Notes: a model not told the origin generated them from the letters alone. A stretch of 64,000 nucleotides of DNA from Oceanirhabdus sp942490885 (GCA_942490885.1 CALNYT010000002.1:1612001-1676000), one strand, 5' to 3'; positions 1-9,762 are shown, counted from the stretch's first letter. Numbers and translations are program-made.

Positions 1-3000
1 ACTTCTCTGTTTTGTCTATCCATAAGGTCTTTACCTCTACCTGAGAGTATACCAACTAATACATTTTTGATTTTTAAATTATATTTATTCAATAATGGAT
101 CTAAAGCTTGCATTCTGTATCCCTTATGAAGTAGGTTATCTACAAGTATAACATCTCTTTTAAAGGATTGAATCATCTTAATTTGATTCTCCATTGATAG
201 ATAGTATGGGAACTCTACAATATTAAAAGATTTTGTATCAGGAGCAAATAGTTTTTCAATATGTAGAGATTTCGTTACAGTATTTGGAACAACATATCTA
301 TCTAGAATATCACCATAAGGAACACACATATCATTTCCAAGCTTACGAGGAACAGAAACCTCTGTAGGTACACCATTTTCTTCACAAATAAGCTTAATTA
401 ATGATTGGGACATCAGCTCATGATCAAAGGATAATATTAGATTCCCTGGATAAAGATTTTTTAATGAGTTCAAAAGAGTATATCGGTTATTTCTTATGAT
501 ATTTTTCACTTTTGTATTACTTCTATATGGTTCTTTTATAACTTTATCTATATCTAGATTTATTACAATTGGATTACTCATATCAACAGATAAAACATTA
601 ACTTCAGGATTTTCATGAGGTACTTCCATAAACCCACTAAGTTTTAACCAATTCAATATTTCTTTATTTTTAGTAATATTAGAGCTATCTTCAAAAATAG
701 CATATTCATAATCTTTTGCAACAGCGAAGGCTAGAGTCTCAGATATCAAAGTTTGATAAAGATTAATTGAGGTTTCCACATCGTTAACATAAAGACCATT
801 TATATGAATAGTTCTTCCTTTTGCTTTTGATCTAAGATAGTTACAGATTGTGGTGTCATTAAGTTCATTATAATAATTTGTTGATCTTAACCAGTAGAAA
901 GTTGAAAAGGCTAAGATTTTATCATTCAACTTATCTTTAAGAATAACCATTTTTGTGGATTCTTTATGGCGAAAAGCAAGTAAGAAATTAATAATATTGG
1001 CATCATTCTTTCCTGTGAATTTCTGTGATATATTTTTTATATGTTTATCCGTTATATCCTCATGATGAATAACATCAATCCAAGATGGATTAATTGATAA
1101 TTTATTCAAAGGTTCTCTTTGGTAAAAGCCATTTTCATATATATATCTTTCAGCCACTGGGTTTATAAGCTTTGATATATCTCTATTCTGATCTATACAA
1201 GTTCTTATTTGAGTTGAACTTATATCCTGGAATTTTGAAGACAAACTCAAAATTGAAACATGATTTTTTATTGTTTTTATTGCTTCTTCAAGTTCCTTTC
1301 TTTTACCACGAGTGAAAATTATATGTGGAAAAGTTTGTATAGAGTCTCCATCAATATTTTTCTTGTAGCTAGAGGCATTTATAATAACATCACTACCTGC
1401 AACCATATGAACCTCTGAATCAGGGAATAATCTTTTGAGTTTTTTTAAATCAACAGGGTTTGCTATGTTAATTTGCATATCACCAGGAAATAAGAATATA
1501 TTTAGTTCCTCGGCAATAGACATATTTATAATCTTCTTTCTAAGAAGATTAGGAAGAGTTCTCTTTGACCAAGAAAATTCATCTACAGCGAGATATACTT
1601 CAAACCCATCATCACTTATTCCTCTTGCAATTTCCTTATGACTTAAAGTGAAAGGATCAAATGTCCCTGGGAAAAATGCAATTTTTTTAGGTGTTTCTAT
1701 GTGCAAATCCCCTTTAATGTAAGTAAAATCTGAAATAAATCTATATATATGATTTAAAGCTGCAGAGTTTGAGAGGAATAATAAACGATCCTCATTTGTT
1801 TGGGTGATAAGCGTAAGTGTTTTTTTACCTATTAGTTTGAAGGCTGTTTCTTTTTCCTCAAGAGTAAGATGAGAGGAAGAGAAAATATCCCTACCGATAA
1901 CACCTATTGCAGCTTGATTAACTTTTGTACTATAATCACCAAGACCATTTAATAATATCCCTAACATATCATTAAGACGTTTTGTATGGTTATTGTATGA
2001 ATCCTTGAATCTTAAATAGTATTGAGGATAATAGGATAGTGTTACTCCTATAGTTCTTAATATTAGAGTCTTAAGATTATTATTTGATTTCTTGATTTTA
2101 GAAACTTGGTCCTCAATAATTTCATTAAGTTCCTTTGGTGGAAGATATAAAATAATTTGACCGAGATATAAAGGAATATATTCTGTAAAACGTTGACCTT
2201 CAATTTCAAGAGCTCTCAGAAGTTCAACGGCAATTTCATTTCGTTTTGAAAGAGAGAGGGCAGGCATGATTTTCAAAAGTGCCATTCCAGCTCGTGTTCT
2301 TACACTCTCAACTTCACTTACTTTGAGAATATTACAGAAATGCATTGCAGTCTGCAGGGATTCGCTTGAGTTATCAAGAACATATTCAACTAAAAGATCA
2401 ATCTGATTTTTTTTAACAATCCAATTTGTAGCACTTTTAAGATTGCTAAGGAATATATCTCCAATTTTCTCTGTATCTAGAATGCAATATTCAGTATATC
2501 TTTCTTGATGTTGAACGAGTCCGAGCTTATAACATATATATCTTAGTAACATATTCTCAGCTGGTGATTTAGTTGTTTTAGGAATTTTATGGATATATTC
2601 CACAAGCCCCTGAATAAAGAAGGTATTAGAGATTTTTTCTATTAATGTTTTAGTGGTTTCAAGGGCAGCCATTCTTAAAGTAGAATTTCTTTTATTAAGC
2701 ATATGAAGGACATAAGAAAGTATGCTTTTTACACTTTCATCCTCATCTTCCATAGGTATATATTTAGCAGCCTCAAGCAGATATAATTGACTCTCTATGT
2801 TAATTGGTTGATTAATAATATAATAGTCAGCTATAACATCACGATATTTTTCAAGCATATTTTCACGTGAATGTTCAAATAAAGAATTAATAGTTATTCT
2901 AGTACTGTATCCAATCCATTCCTTATGAATGGCAATAGATTGACGTTTAGGATGAACCATCATATTGATGTAGTATTTTAAAAGATTAACACTTTTACTT

Positions 3001-4418
3001 TCATTAAGAATTACTGAATCAGAAGGAATCTCTTTTCGATAGTCTTCATCATAATAAGCAATAAGCATACCCATTATAGAAGCACACTTTCGCCTTATAT
3101 CATCCTCTGAATGTGTAAGTTGACGAAAGAGAAACTCAAGAGTTTGTTTTTTCTGTTCCTGTGTAAGATATGTTGAATATTCCTCAATAGCTCTTAGATA
3201 TTCACGTAAATTTTTCCAATCTTTCTCGCTTCTAGCACGTTCAAGAACTAAATCAAGAGAGTGATTATCTCTTAAAAGATGCATAAGGTTTATGTTATGG
3301 TTTATTGCATTAAATTTTAATCCTTGAATTATATTATTACCATGAAGTAAGGCATAATTAGGCGTAGTAACTTTTGTAGAATATAGTGCAGCACATTCTA
3401 CATCTGTTTCAATACCCATTGAGCATAAGAAATCTTCAAAATCTTTTAATTTTGCGTAAACTTTTCGATATCTTTTTTCTTTGGCTTCATCAACATTTTC
3501 AAGTTTTTCCAATATAACATTGAAAGAATCCTCCAATGAATATATGTGCATTTTTCTACCTTTATTTTTCACTCTGAAATCAGAATAAATTAGAATTAAA
3601 GATTCAAGAGAAAGATTCTCTAACTCAAGATCCCAAGTTGAGTGACTTACAGCAATATTTCTAATAAAATTTATGTTGAATTTTTTAAACCACACATCTG
3701 TATAATAATAATGTAAATGAGGAACTCTTTTAAGTTCTAACCCTTTGCAACCATATTTACCTATATCATGACCAGCAGCAGCACCAGAAACCCTTCCAAG
3801 GTCAATGGGGAAATCCTTATATTTAAGTTGATGACTAACAAACATTGCTACATAATGAACACCACAAATATGATCAAGGGTGTTGTATCCTTGATATTCT
3901 TGACTTAATTTCATCATTTCATATATATAATCGTTTTTAAATGCAGTAATAAATTTCTTATATTCATCTTTATATTCTAAAGAATTAACCTCATCAACTG
4001 TTAAGAAGGTTAATGGATAGTTACATTTGAAACTATCGCAGTTTGAAAGACGTTCTTCATCTGAGAGTATTCTTAACAGTTTTAAATAAAGTTCACATGA
4101 TAGATCGTACTCCACGGATAATTCCATCTGAACTGCAGAAGGAAAGGATTTATGTAAAGTATAGTTAAATAGATACTCAAGCCAGTTTTCAGGAGGTGCA
4201 ATAGGTGAAATATCATTCATCATGCTCTCGCACAAAGAAAGAATATTCTTGCATGAATAACGTTTATTTTTGATTATGGTATTAAGATTAGATTTAAAAG
4301 TAATACTTTTTAATCTAGTTTCAATTGTATACATATCAACATTGTTATTCTTAAGCCATTTAGAACTCAATAAAGAGCGCTTAATTTTTGTGTAAATTAC
4401 ATCATATTGATTACCCAT
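1..4418 (-). CDS. Giant multidomain protein: HD + HEAT-like + NadD-like nucleotidylyltransferase + GNAT-like + phosphoribosyltransferase-like (3' end beyond window)
   Basis: One open frame of at least 1,472 codons, starting at ATG 4418 after an AGGAGG site and leaving the window without a stop. Translating the complement shows an HD domain (HICGVH near residue 178, GHDIGKYG with H217-D218, then SHSTWD), a long alpha-helical HEAT-like stretch (about 400-880), and a NadD-like nucleotidylyltransferase (about 908-1095) with FFPGTFDPFTLSHKEIA around residue 919 and DISSTQIR near 1068. These match the NadD GTFDPxHxGH and ISSTxIR motifs, except that the usual HxGH is TLSH here. A GNAT-like fold follows (about 1110-1275), then a phosphoribosyltransferase-like end with VILVDNLLHKG (V1426, D1427) resembling a PRPP loop. 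I checked that the HD, NadD and PRPP motifs share one frame. The HD and NadD-like parts recall the separate neighbours YqeK and NadD. The GNAT and PRTase calls are inferences from pattern; substrate and pathway are unknown. It ends an upstream-facing unit with no visible partner. Confidence 0.8.
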   Translation of the reverse strand, partial: MGNQYDVIYTKIKRSLLSSKWLKNNNVDMYTIETRLKSITFKSNLNTIIKNKRYSCKNILSLCESMMNDISPIAPPENWLEYLFNYTLHKSFPSAVQMELSVEYDLSCELYLKLLRILSDEERLSNCDSFKCNYPLTFLTVDEVNSLEYKDEYKKFITAFKNDYIYEMMKLSQEYQGYNTLDHICGVHYVAMFVSHQLKYKDFPIDLGRVSGAAAGHDIGKYGCKGLELKRVPHLHYYYTDVWFKKFNINFIRNIAVSHSTWDLELENLSLESLILIYSDFRVKNKGRKMHIYSLEDSFNVILEKLENVDEAKEKRYRKVYAKLKDFEDFLCSMGIETDVECAALYSTKVTTPNYALLHGNNIIQGLKFNAINHNINLMHLLRDNHSLDLVLERARSEKDWKNLREYLRAIEEYSTYLTQEQKKQTLEFLFRQLTHSEDDIRRKCASIMGMLIAYYDEDYRKEIPSDSVILNESKSVNLLKYYINMMVHPKRQSIAIHKEWIGYSTRITINSLFEHSRENMLEKYRDVIADYYIINQPINIESQLYLLEAAKYIPMEDEDESVKSILSYVLHMLNKRNSTLRMAALETTKTLIEKISNTFFIQGLVEYIHKIPKTTKSPAENMLLRYICYKLGLVQHQERYTEYCILDTEKIGDIFLSNLKSATNWIVKKNQIDLLVEYVLDNSSESLQTAMHFCNILKVSEVESVRTRAGMALLKIMPALSLSKRNEIAVELLRALEIEGQRFTEYIPLYLGQIILYLPPKELNEIIEDQVSKIKKSNNNLKTLILRTIGVTLSYYPQYYLRFKDSYNNHTKRLNDMLGILLNGLGDYSTKVNQAAIGVIGRDIFSSSHLTLEEKETAFKLIGKKTLTLITQTNEDRLLFLSNSAALNHIYRFISDFTYIKGDLHIETPKKIAFFPGTFDPFTLSHKEIARGISDDGFEVYLAVDEFSWSKRTLPNLLRKKIINMSIAEELNIFLFPGDMQINIANPVDLKKLKRLFPDSEVHMVAGSDVIINASSYKKNIDGDSIQTFPHIIFTRGKRKELEEAIKTIKNHVSILSLSSKFQDISSTQIRTCIDQNRDISKLINPVAERYIYENGFYQREPLNKLSINPSWIDVIHHEDITDKHIKNISQKFTGKNDANIINFLLAFRHKESTKMVILKDKLNDKILAFSTFYWLRSTNYYNELNDTTICNYLRSKAKGRTIHINGLYVNDVETSINLYQTLISETLAFAVAKDYEYAIFEDSSNITKNKEILNWLKLSGFMEVPHENPEVNVLSVDMSNPIVINLDIDKVIKEPYRSNTKVKNIIRNNRYTLLNSLKNLYPGNLILSFDHELMSQSLIKLICEENGVPTEVSVPRKLGNDMCVPYGDILDRYVVPNTVTKSLHIEKLFAPDTKSFNIVEFPYYLSMENQIKMIQSFKRDVILVDNLLHKGYRMQALDPLLNKYNLKIKNVLVGILSGRGKDLMDRQNRE

Positions 4419-4499
4419 AGTATGCCTCCTAACTATATTTTGATATATATATATACATCTATTATATAATTTATCCAAAACTAATCCAACATATTGAAG

Positions 4500-4535
4500 A
4501 AAAAAAGACTCTTATACAATTAAAGTATAAGAGTC
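4500..4535 (-). terminator. Rho-independent terminator of the 4558-5061 gene
   Basis: Perfect 11-bp stem (4507-4517 with 4525-4535) around a 7-nt loop, followed on the minus strand by a run of seven T. It lies directly downstream of the minus-strand gene at 4558-5061. Confidence 0.85.
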
Positions 4536-4557
4536 GGGTGTAATTTGTGGAAAACTA

Positions 4558-5061
4558 TTAGTCATCAGAATCCTTAAGAAAATCTTCAAAATCATATATA
4601 TACTCGCTAAGTTTAAATAGATTTTCGTATGGATAGCTATCTTTCATAGTAATTATATCCTTAGGATATTTGCCATCCCATAAGTACACAGTAAGAAAAT
4701 CATCATCAAAAACATCAATAATATATTTTTCACCTTGAATTTTTATAATATATTTAAATAATGGTTTCTTATTACTAAATTCATATTCTCCTTCAAAAGT
4801 ATGATTCTCAAAGGTTTTAATAGATGAAATAACAGCTTGTTTATGTTCTACTGGCAGACTTATATATTTATAGTAATTAGTGATCAAGAGACTAATTTCA
4901 GTATTATTGAGAGTTTCATTTTCAACATCTAATTTAGAACATAAGCGATTTATGTAGTAATTCTTTAATGGTTTTTCATAATTATGATATACCTTAAAAT
5001 ATAATAGTGATAATAAACAAAGTAATATTGTTGGTAAGATTAAGATAGATTTTGCCTTCAA
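4558..5061 (-). CDS. Hypothetical membrane-anchored protein, 167 aa
   Basis: The protein starts at TTG 5061, seven bases after an AGGAGG site; no better start is in frame. Residues 5-22 form one hydrophobic helix, an uncleaved anchor or signal sequence, so the rest is probably outside the membrane. The remainder is acidic and mixed alpha/beta, with a C-terminal stretch rich in Asp, Glu, Phe and Tyr. I recognise no family and no catalytic motif. It is monocistronic: a strong terminator follows and the upstream gene is divergent. Its role is unknown. Confidence 0.7.
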   Translation of the reverse strand: MKAKSILILPTILLCLLSLLYFKVYHNYEKPLKNYYINRLCSKLDVENETLNNTEISLLITNYYKYISLPVEHKQAVISSIKTFENHTFEGEYEFSNKKPLFKYIIKIQGEKYIIDVFDDDFLTVYLWDGKYPKDIITMKDSYPYENLFKLSEYIYDFEDFLKDSDD

Positions 5062-5262
5062 TGTAGTCCCTCCTTTTTAATTACTTTAAACATATTCTAA
5101 AACCTGATAAAATATTACTATAGTTAGGCATATTTGACTTGTTATTTTGTTTTCATAAGCATTAACAATAATTACATATTAAATTTACAATTTAATTAAA
5201 GGTTTTTTTGGTTTTAATACGTATATAGATATAAGGACAAAATTTAGGTATGGAGGAACATT

Positions 5263-6444
5263 ATGAAAAGAACATTAAAGATAATTTTATTAGGAGCGGT
5301 ATTGAGTTTGAGTTTAAGTAATTCAGTATACGCTGAAGGCGAAAAGCTAATTTATAAGAATAAGATTTGGAAAGTAACATTCTCAGATAAAGTAGATATA
5401 AACACTGTAGAGGGGAAAGTTTACGTTATTGATGAGAGTGGGAAAAAGATATATTTAGATGGCGCAGTTGGAGAAAATAGTAATGAAGCTTTATTTCTTC
5501 CACCAAAAGATGGATACAAATCAGGAGGAAAATATGTATTACATATAGAAACTGGTGTGAAATCACGAAGTGGTAAAAGTTTAGGGGACAAGCATTCTAT
5601 GAATTTTAGTGTTGAAAAAGAAACTCAAATTCCAGAAGAAAACTATGATGCAGTAACTGTAAATATTACTCAATACGATAGTAATCAAAATATGATAAAG
5701 ATGAGTAATGGCTATATGATAGATGATAAAATCATAGGTAAGATTGATTTAATGCAGAACACATCAAAGATAGAAATTGCTTTTGAAAATGGTGATATTG
5801 AAAGAGTAGATAATTTTATTAATTGGGACAACCAAAATAAGCTATTCACATTCAGATATAATGAAAAAGGATTTCAAAGTATACAAAGTAAAAGTTCGGC
5901 GCATATAAATTGGTTGATGGGAAAATTAAACTTGACTAATGATGAGATTATTTATGATAATCTCATAGAGAAGAACTCCTTAACATTAGGAGAGATTAAA
6001 GGACAACTCTTTAAAGATGGGTCAATTGCGACGGTGCAAGAGAGAGTAGAAAAATATTATTCTAGCCAAAAGGTTGGAGGAAAAACACTTATTGCAGAAA
6101 AAATATTATTAGAGAAAGATAAAGCAGGGAAAAAAATAAATACATATATAAACTTTGATAATAAGAACTCTAAAGAGATTCTTACAGCGATGGATGAGAA
6201 TAATCAAGATTTTGAATCAATAAAACAGTGGATTGCAAGAATCAACAATTATGTGAAAAATAATTTCTTAGATTACACCGTTGAAGGAAAGGTAATGTTA
6301 ACATTAGATGAGCAAGATGTTATGCTTTACTTTGATGCGAGTAAAATATATTATGATTCTAGAAGTGATAATTATTATCCGAAGGAACCTTTCATTACAC
6401 ACATTAACATCAATACTAAGGATTATTTCATTATAAGAAAATAA
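5263..6444 (+). CDS. Secreted protein with N-terminal SbsA/Big_5 Ig-like domain, 393 aa
   Basis: ATG 5263 follows a GGAGG site. Residues 1-24 are a classical signal peptide (MKRT, hydrophobic core, cleavage likely after SVYA). Residues about 30-123 match the bacterial Ig-like fold of the SbsA/Big_5 type: WKVTFSDKVD, then a Tyr-containing VLHIETGVKSRSGKSLG stretch typical of 'tail' repeats in S-layer and cell-surface proteins. The rest (about 125-393) is beta-rich with no motif I know. There is no LPXTG, SLH or transmembrane anchor, so it is probably released or loosely wall-bound. The last codons and stop lie inside a 12-bp inverted repeat (6415-6426 with 6441-6452) that could fold in the mRNA but lacks a T run. 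The biological role is unknown. Confidence 0.75.
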   Translation: MKRTLKIILLGAVLSLSLSNSVYAEGEKLIYKNKIWKVTFSDKVDINTVEGKVYVIDESGKKIYLDGAVGENSNEALFLPPKDGYKSGGKYVLHIETGVKSRSGKSLGDKHSMNFSVEKETQIPEENYDAVTVNITQYDSNQNMIKMSNGYMIDDKIIGKIDLMQNTSKIEIAFENGDIERVDNFINWDNQNKLFTFRYNEKGFQSIQSKSSAHINWLMGKLNLTNDEIIYDNLIEKNSLTLGEIKGQLFKDGSIATVQERVEKYYSSQKVGGKTLIAEKILLEKDKAGKKINTYINFDNKNSKEILTAMDENNQDFESIKQWIARINNYVKNNFLDYTVEGKVMLTLDEQDVMLYFDASKIYYDSRSDNYYPKEPFITHININTKDYFIIRK

Positions 6445-6493
6445 TCCTTAGTAAGTGGAGTCTATTAAAAGATAAAATAGTAACCATTTATTG

Positions 6494-6519
6494 ATTCTCT
6501 AATATAATGATAAGAGAAT
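6494..6519 (+). promoter_or_regulatory. Possible -10 box inside an inverted repeat upstream of 6538 gene
   Basis: A TATAAT-like hexamer (about 6503-6508) sits between the arms ATTCTCT (6494-6500) and AGAGAAT (6513-6519). An inverted repeat around a -10 box is what an operator looks like, but no convincing -35 is seen and no regulator is implied by the context. Confidence 0.3.
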
Positions 6520-6537
6520 TCAAAATGGAGGAACCAT

Positions 6538-7044
6538 ATGAAAATTAGCAAAATAGTTATTAAAGATATTGAAATAATTCTCAGTGATGAACAAATCCAT
6601 GAAGAACATGAACATAAGTGTCAATGTTCAAAAGGCGAAGACAATTTGCTTAGTTCATTGAGTAGTATGGTTGAAGTTTTTAGTGAGACAATCACAGATT
6701 ACTTAAAAGAAGAGCTTAGTGGCAAAAGAAAAGATAAAAAAGAAGAAGTAACAGAAAAGATAAATGATGTAGAGGCAAAGAATTCCAAAGTTCAGGAAAT
6801 ACCAATAATAAAAGAGGTTAAGAAGGATGAGGTAAGCAAACCAATTCTTCAAAAGCCAGAACCTAAAGTAGTAGAAGCAGAAAAGGTTCAAGAAGTAGAG
6901 AAAGTTTCAAAATCTCAAAATAAAGAGAAAACTGATGAAAAGAAAGCAGAAGAACAGAGAAAGAATCTTCTTAAAAACCTTAATCCATCAAGTGATCTCA
7001 ATGATTTTATTAATAAAATACTTAATAATATGCCGGACAAATAA
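6538..7044 (+). CDS. Hypothetical Lys/Glu-rich protein, 168 aa
   Basis: ATG 6538 lies six bases after GGAGG. The N-terminal 60 residues look folded (MKISKIVIKDIEIILSD) and carry a His/Cys cluster (HEEHEHKCQC, residues 21-30) that could bind metal. Residues about 62-145 are a low-complexity Lys/Glu/Val stretch, probably an extended or coiled linker. The last 25 residues form a predicted helix. No signal peptide and no known family. The gene stands alone, with a long palindromic repeat immediately downstream acting as its likely transcription end. Confidence 0.65.
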   Translation: MKISKIVIKDIEIILSDEQIHEEHEHKCQCSKGEDNLLSSLSSMVEVFSETITDYLKEELSGKRKDKKEEVTEKINDVEAKNSKVQEIPIIKEVKKDEVSKPILQKPEPKVVEAEKVQEVEKVSKSQNKEKTDEKKAEEQRKNLLKNLNPSSDLNDFINKILNNMPDK

Positions 7045-7047
7045 AAA

Positions 7048-7147
7048 AAGTTGAGAGTTAAGAGTTGTGAGTTGAGAACGTAAGATGGTTCTGACCTGAG
7101 TCAGAACCATCTTACGTTCTCAACTCTCCAATTCCAACTCTCAACTT
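7048..7147. repeat. Dispersed repeat family A, copy 1 (long palindrome)
   Basis: Perfect 25-bp arms (7071-7095 and 7100-7124) with a 4-nt loop lie inside outer 12-bp arms (7048-7059 and 7136-7147). The core wording GTTGAGAACGTAAGATGG recurs near 63094 (GTTGAGAACGTAGGATG) and 59461. The transcript would form a roughly 100-nt hairpin and may end transcription of the preceding gene. Confidence 0.8.
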
Positions 7148-7303
7148 CTTTTAAATTCTTAATTTTTAAAGGGTTATTTTTTTGCCTTATAGCATACTTT
7201 TATTGATTTAAAGATTTGTTTTTTATGTGGATTATCACAAGAAAGTATGGTAAAATATTCGTGTATTTCGAAAGCCGAAATAAAGCTAAAGGGGGAGGGT
7301 ATA

Positions 7304-8572
7304 GTGACTAATTTAAGTGTAGAGGATATTAAAAATTCTAAAGCCATAAGAGAAAATAATCTAAGAAATTTTGTTCTATATGGTATTTTCCTGACAATAT
7401 CTATGAATCTTTTTAATCCATTCATAGGTAAATATTTATACAGGTTAGGTGGAACAGATTACCACATCACCTTATATAAGTCGTTACCGGGTATAATTGC
7501 TGTTATAACCACGCTTCCAGGATTGTTTTTGATAAACAAATCTAAAAATAAGAAAAAAATGATGATGGGATTTATATTTGCAAGTAGGTTTATGGTATTT
7601 CTAATGGCTGCAATACCTTTTTTACCCAGAAAGGTACAACCTATTTCTCTTGTTTTAATAATTACCCTTAGGTATCTACCCGAATCTATAGGGAATACAG
7701 CTGTTCAGAGTTTCATAGGAGATGTGTTTAGTAGTAAGGATAGGGCTACTGCTATATCATCAAAAAATAGATATTCTGTAATAGCGCAAATAATAGTCTC
7801 ATTAATTATGCTAGTCCTTTTAAAAAAATTACCGGATGATGGTGAAACTATGATGTTGTTGTACCAGGTGCTGTTTTGCATTTCTTTTGGTATAGCAATC
7901 TTTGAGATAATTTCATTCAGTAAGCTTAAAGAATTAGATAATAACATAGAAGTTGATGTGAACAACACATTCAATAAGGCTAATTTAAAGTTAAATATGA
8001 AGAATAGACAATTTTATGTCTTTGCTGGATGTTCTCTTATATTCCACTTTGGATGGCAGATGGGATGGCCTTTGTTTGAGATATATCAGTTAAAATTTTT
8101 AGGAGCAACAGAAATATGGCTTATTGTTTTTGGTGTAATATCTAGTGTTGTGATGTTTTTTGGGTATCAGTTTTGGAATAAACAGATACATATTCATGGG
8201 AACAATAGAATTATTGCAATAGCAACATGTGGAATGGCAGCAACACCAATATTATTTGCATTATCTCCAAATTTGTATATTCTTGCAGGCGCTAACATTG
8301 TAACAGGATTTTTTACTTCTGCAACAGTTACTGTTATTTTAAGTACCATGTTAGAGGCAGCACCAGAAGAAAATAGGCTTATATATATTGGAATACATGC
8401 TACGTTAACAAGTATCACATTAGCTATAGCACCTCATGTTGGAAACTTTTTTTATAATAGATTTAGCATTTATATAGCGTTATTTATATGTGCGGGGTTC
8501 AGACTCTTAGGAAGTATGAGTTTTTTTATAAGAAATAAAAATATGAGCAAAAGTATGAACAAAAATTTATAA
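7304..8572 (+). CDS. Major facilitator superfamily transporter, 422 aa
   Basis: A polytopic membrane protein with about 12 hydrophobic segments in two halves separated by a charged cytoplasmic loop near the middle, the layout and length usual for MFS carriers. The start chosen is GTG 7304, four bases after GGGGGAGG; an upstream in-frame ATG-like start at 7247 lacks a ribosome site. The N-terminal tail before the first helix is about 20 residues. The segment after helix 2 (INKSKNKKKMMMG) resembles the MFS basic loop between helices 2 and 3. Substrate cannot be told from sequence. It is a single gene between a repeat and the degV gene. Confidence 0.8.
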   Translation: MTNLSVEDIKNSKAIRENNLRNFVLYGIFLTISMNLFNPFIGKYLYRLGGTDYHITLYKSLPGIIAVITTLPGLFLINKSKNKKKMMMGFIFASRFMVFLMAAIPFLPRKVQPISLVLIITLRYLPESIGNTAVQSFIGDVFSSKDRATAISSKNRYSVIAQIIVSLIMLVLLKKLPDDGETMMLLYQVLFCISFGIAIFEIISFSKLKELDNNIEVDVNNTFNKANLKLNMKNRQFYVFAGCSLIFHFGWQMGWPLFEIYQLKFLGATEIWLIVFGVISSVVMFFGYQFWNKQIHIHGNNRIIAIATCGMAATPILFALSPNLYILAGANIVTGFFTSATVTVILSTMLEAAPEENRLIYIGIHATLTSITLAIAPHVGNFFYNRFSIYIALFICAGFRLLGSMSFFIRNKNMSKSMNKNL

Positions 8573-8650
8573 TGCTAAGGGTGCTTAAAGAGTTTTGTAA
8601 GAATTGCTAAAATATGTTATGATATATCCAAGAAAGGAGGCTATAGACAT

Positions 8651-9496
8651 ATGAATAATGAAATTGTAATTTATTGCGATAGTAGTTGTGATTTGACAGT
8701 TCAGGAATACAAAGATTTAAATGTTAAATTGATTCCGTTAATAACTACAGTTAAGGAAAAAGATTACCTTGATAGAGTTGAATTACAACCAAGTGAATTC
8801 TATGAAATGCTAAAAGAGGATGGAGTTGTTCCAAAGACAACTATGATTAATCCGCAGCGATTTATAGAGGAATTCAAAGAAGATATGGAACAACATAAGA
8901 AGATTATCTTTTTATCAATATCAAGTGGAATAAGCAGTAGTTATAATTCAGCAGAAGTTGCAAAAGAGATGACTGAGTATGAAGATTTACATGTTATAGA
9001 TACAATAGGGGCATCTGTTGGAGCTGGTTTGTTACTTAGAAAAACAGTAGAGATGAGAGATAATGATAATACAGTAGAAGAAATAATTGAAGAAATTACA
9101 TTTATGAAGAATAAAATGGAATACCTTTTTTGTCCAGGTTCATTAGAAATGTTAAAAAGAGGTGGAAGAATATCTTCAACAAAAGCCGCGATAGGAACTA
9201 TTTTGAGCATTAAACCTATTTGTCACTTCGATAAAGGTTATATAAAAATGTTCTCCAAAATTAGAGGAGAAAAAGCACTTATTAAATTTTATATTAAATT
9301 CTTAGAAGATAACGGATATAACCCGAATTACAAGTTCGCAATAGGCCATGCAAATAATATTAAACTTGTTAATGCTTTGAAAGAAGCACTTAAAGAACAT
9401 TTTGAAATAGATGATATAATAGTAGGAGAAATCGGAGCTGTTATAGGCAGTCATACAGGTGAAGGCACTGTGACTTTGTGTTTCGTTGGGAAGTAG
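8651..9496 (+). CDS. DegV family fatty-acid-binding protein, 281 aa
   Basis: Starts at ATG 8651 after AAAGGAGG. The sequence matches DegV/FakB proteins along its length: CDSSCDLT near the N terminus (the DSS/DST motif), KTTMINPQRF (the (T/S)SxPS-like region), SISSGISSSYNSA, and a C-terminal IGSHTGEGTV, which corresponds to the conserved GxHxGPG region. Length is usual for the family. FakB-type proteins hold a fatty acid for phosphorylation by a FakA kinase; no kinase gene is next to it here, so a FakB role is inference. A terminator follows directly. Confidence 0.9.
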   Translation: MNNEIVIYCDSSCDLTVQEYKDLNVKLIPLITTVKEKDYLDRVELQPSEFYEMLKEDGVVPKTTMINPQRFIEEFKEDMEQHKKIIFLSISSGISSSYNSAEVAKEMTEYEDLHVIDTIGASVGAGLLLRKTVEMRDNDNTVEEIIEEITFMKNKMEYLFCPGSLEMLKRGGRISSTKAAIGTILSIKPICHFDKGYIKMFSKIRGEKALIKFYIKFLEDNGYNPNYKFAIGHANNIKLVNALKEALKEHFEIDDIIVGEIGAVIGSHTGEGTVTLCFVGK

Positions 9497-9501
9497 TTTT
9501 T

Positions 9502-9525
9502 GGCACGCGTGGCGTGCCTTTTTTT
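9502..9525 (+). terminator. Terminator of degV-family gene
   Basis: GGCACGC stem (9502-9508), 3-nt loop, GCGTGCC (9512-9518), then seven T. Confidence 0.9.
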
Positions 9526-9537
9526 ATGGAGATAAAA

Positions 9538-9672
9538 ACAGAGTGGAGAATGGAGATTTGAGAACGATTGACATTTCACTCCGTGAAAATTTAATTATAT
9601 TGTTCCTTGGACAATCGGGGTTCACTCGTTTCACTTTAAGAAACATTGTACGTTTCATATATATCATGGTAA
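9538..9672. repeat. Dispersed repeat family A, copy 2 (degenerate)
   Basis: Begins with GAGTGGAGAATGGAGATTTG and continues through GGTTCACTCGTTTCACTTTA to AAACATTGTACG. The same order of blocks is seen in the copy near 63080-63205 (TGATTCACTGGTTTCATTTG then AAACAGTGTACT). A 68-codon open frame (9486-9692) across it is not a gene. Confidence 0.6.
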
Positions 9673-9686
9673 TATTTATCAAAAGA

Positions 9687-9715
9687 TTGTAAAAATGGTA
9701 CTATTATTATATAAT
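9687..9715 (+). promoter_or_regulatory. Promoter of the MoxR/DUF58 operon
   Basis: TTGTAA (9687-9692), 17-bp spacer, TATAAT (9710-9715), about 45 bp before the first start codon of the operon. Confidence 0.7.
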
Positions 9716-9762
9716 TTCAATAGGGATTTACAATATATTTAACATAAAGAAAGGAGCTTTAC

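Noticed and set aside
9486..9692. 68-codon open frame after the degV-family gene
   Set aside because: It spans the terminator and a repeat copy and has no ribosome site.
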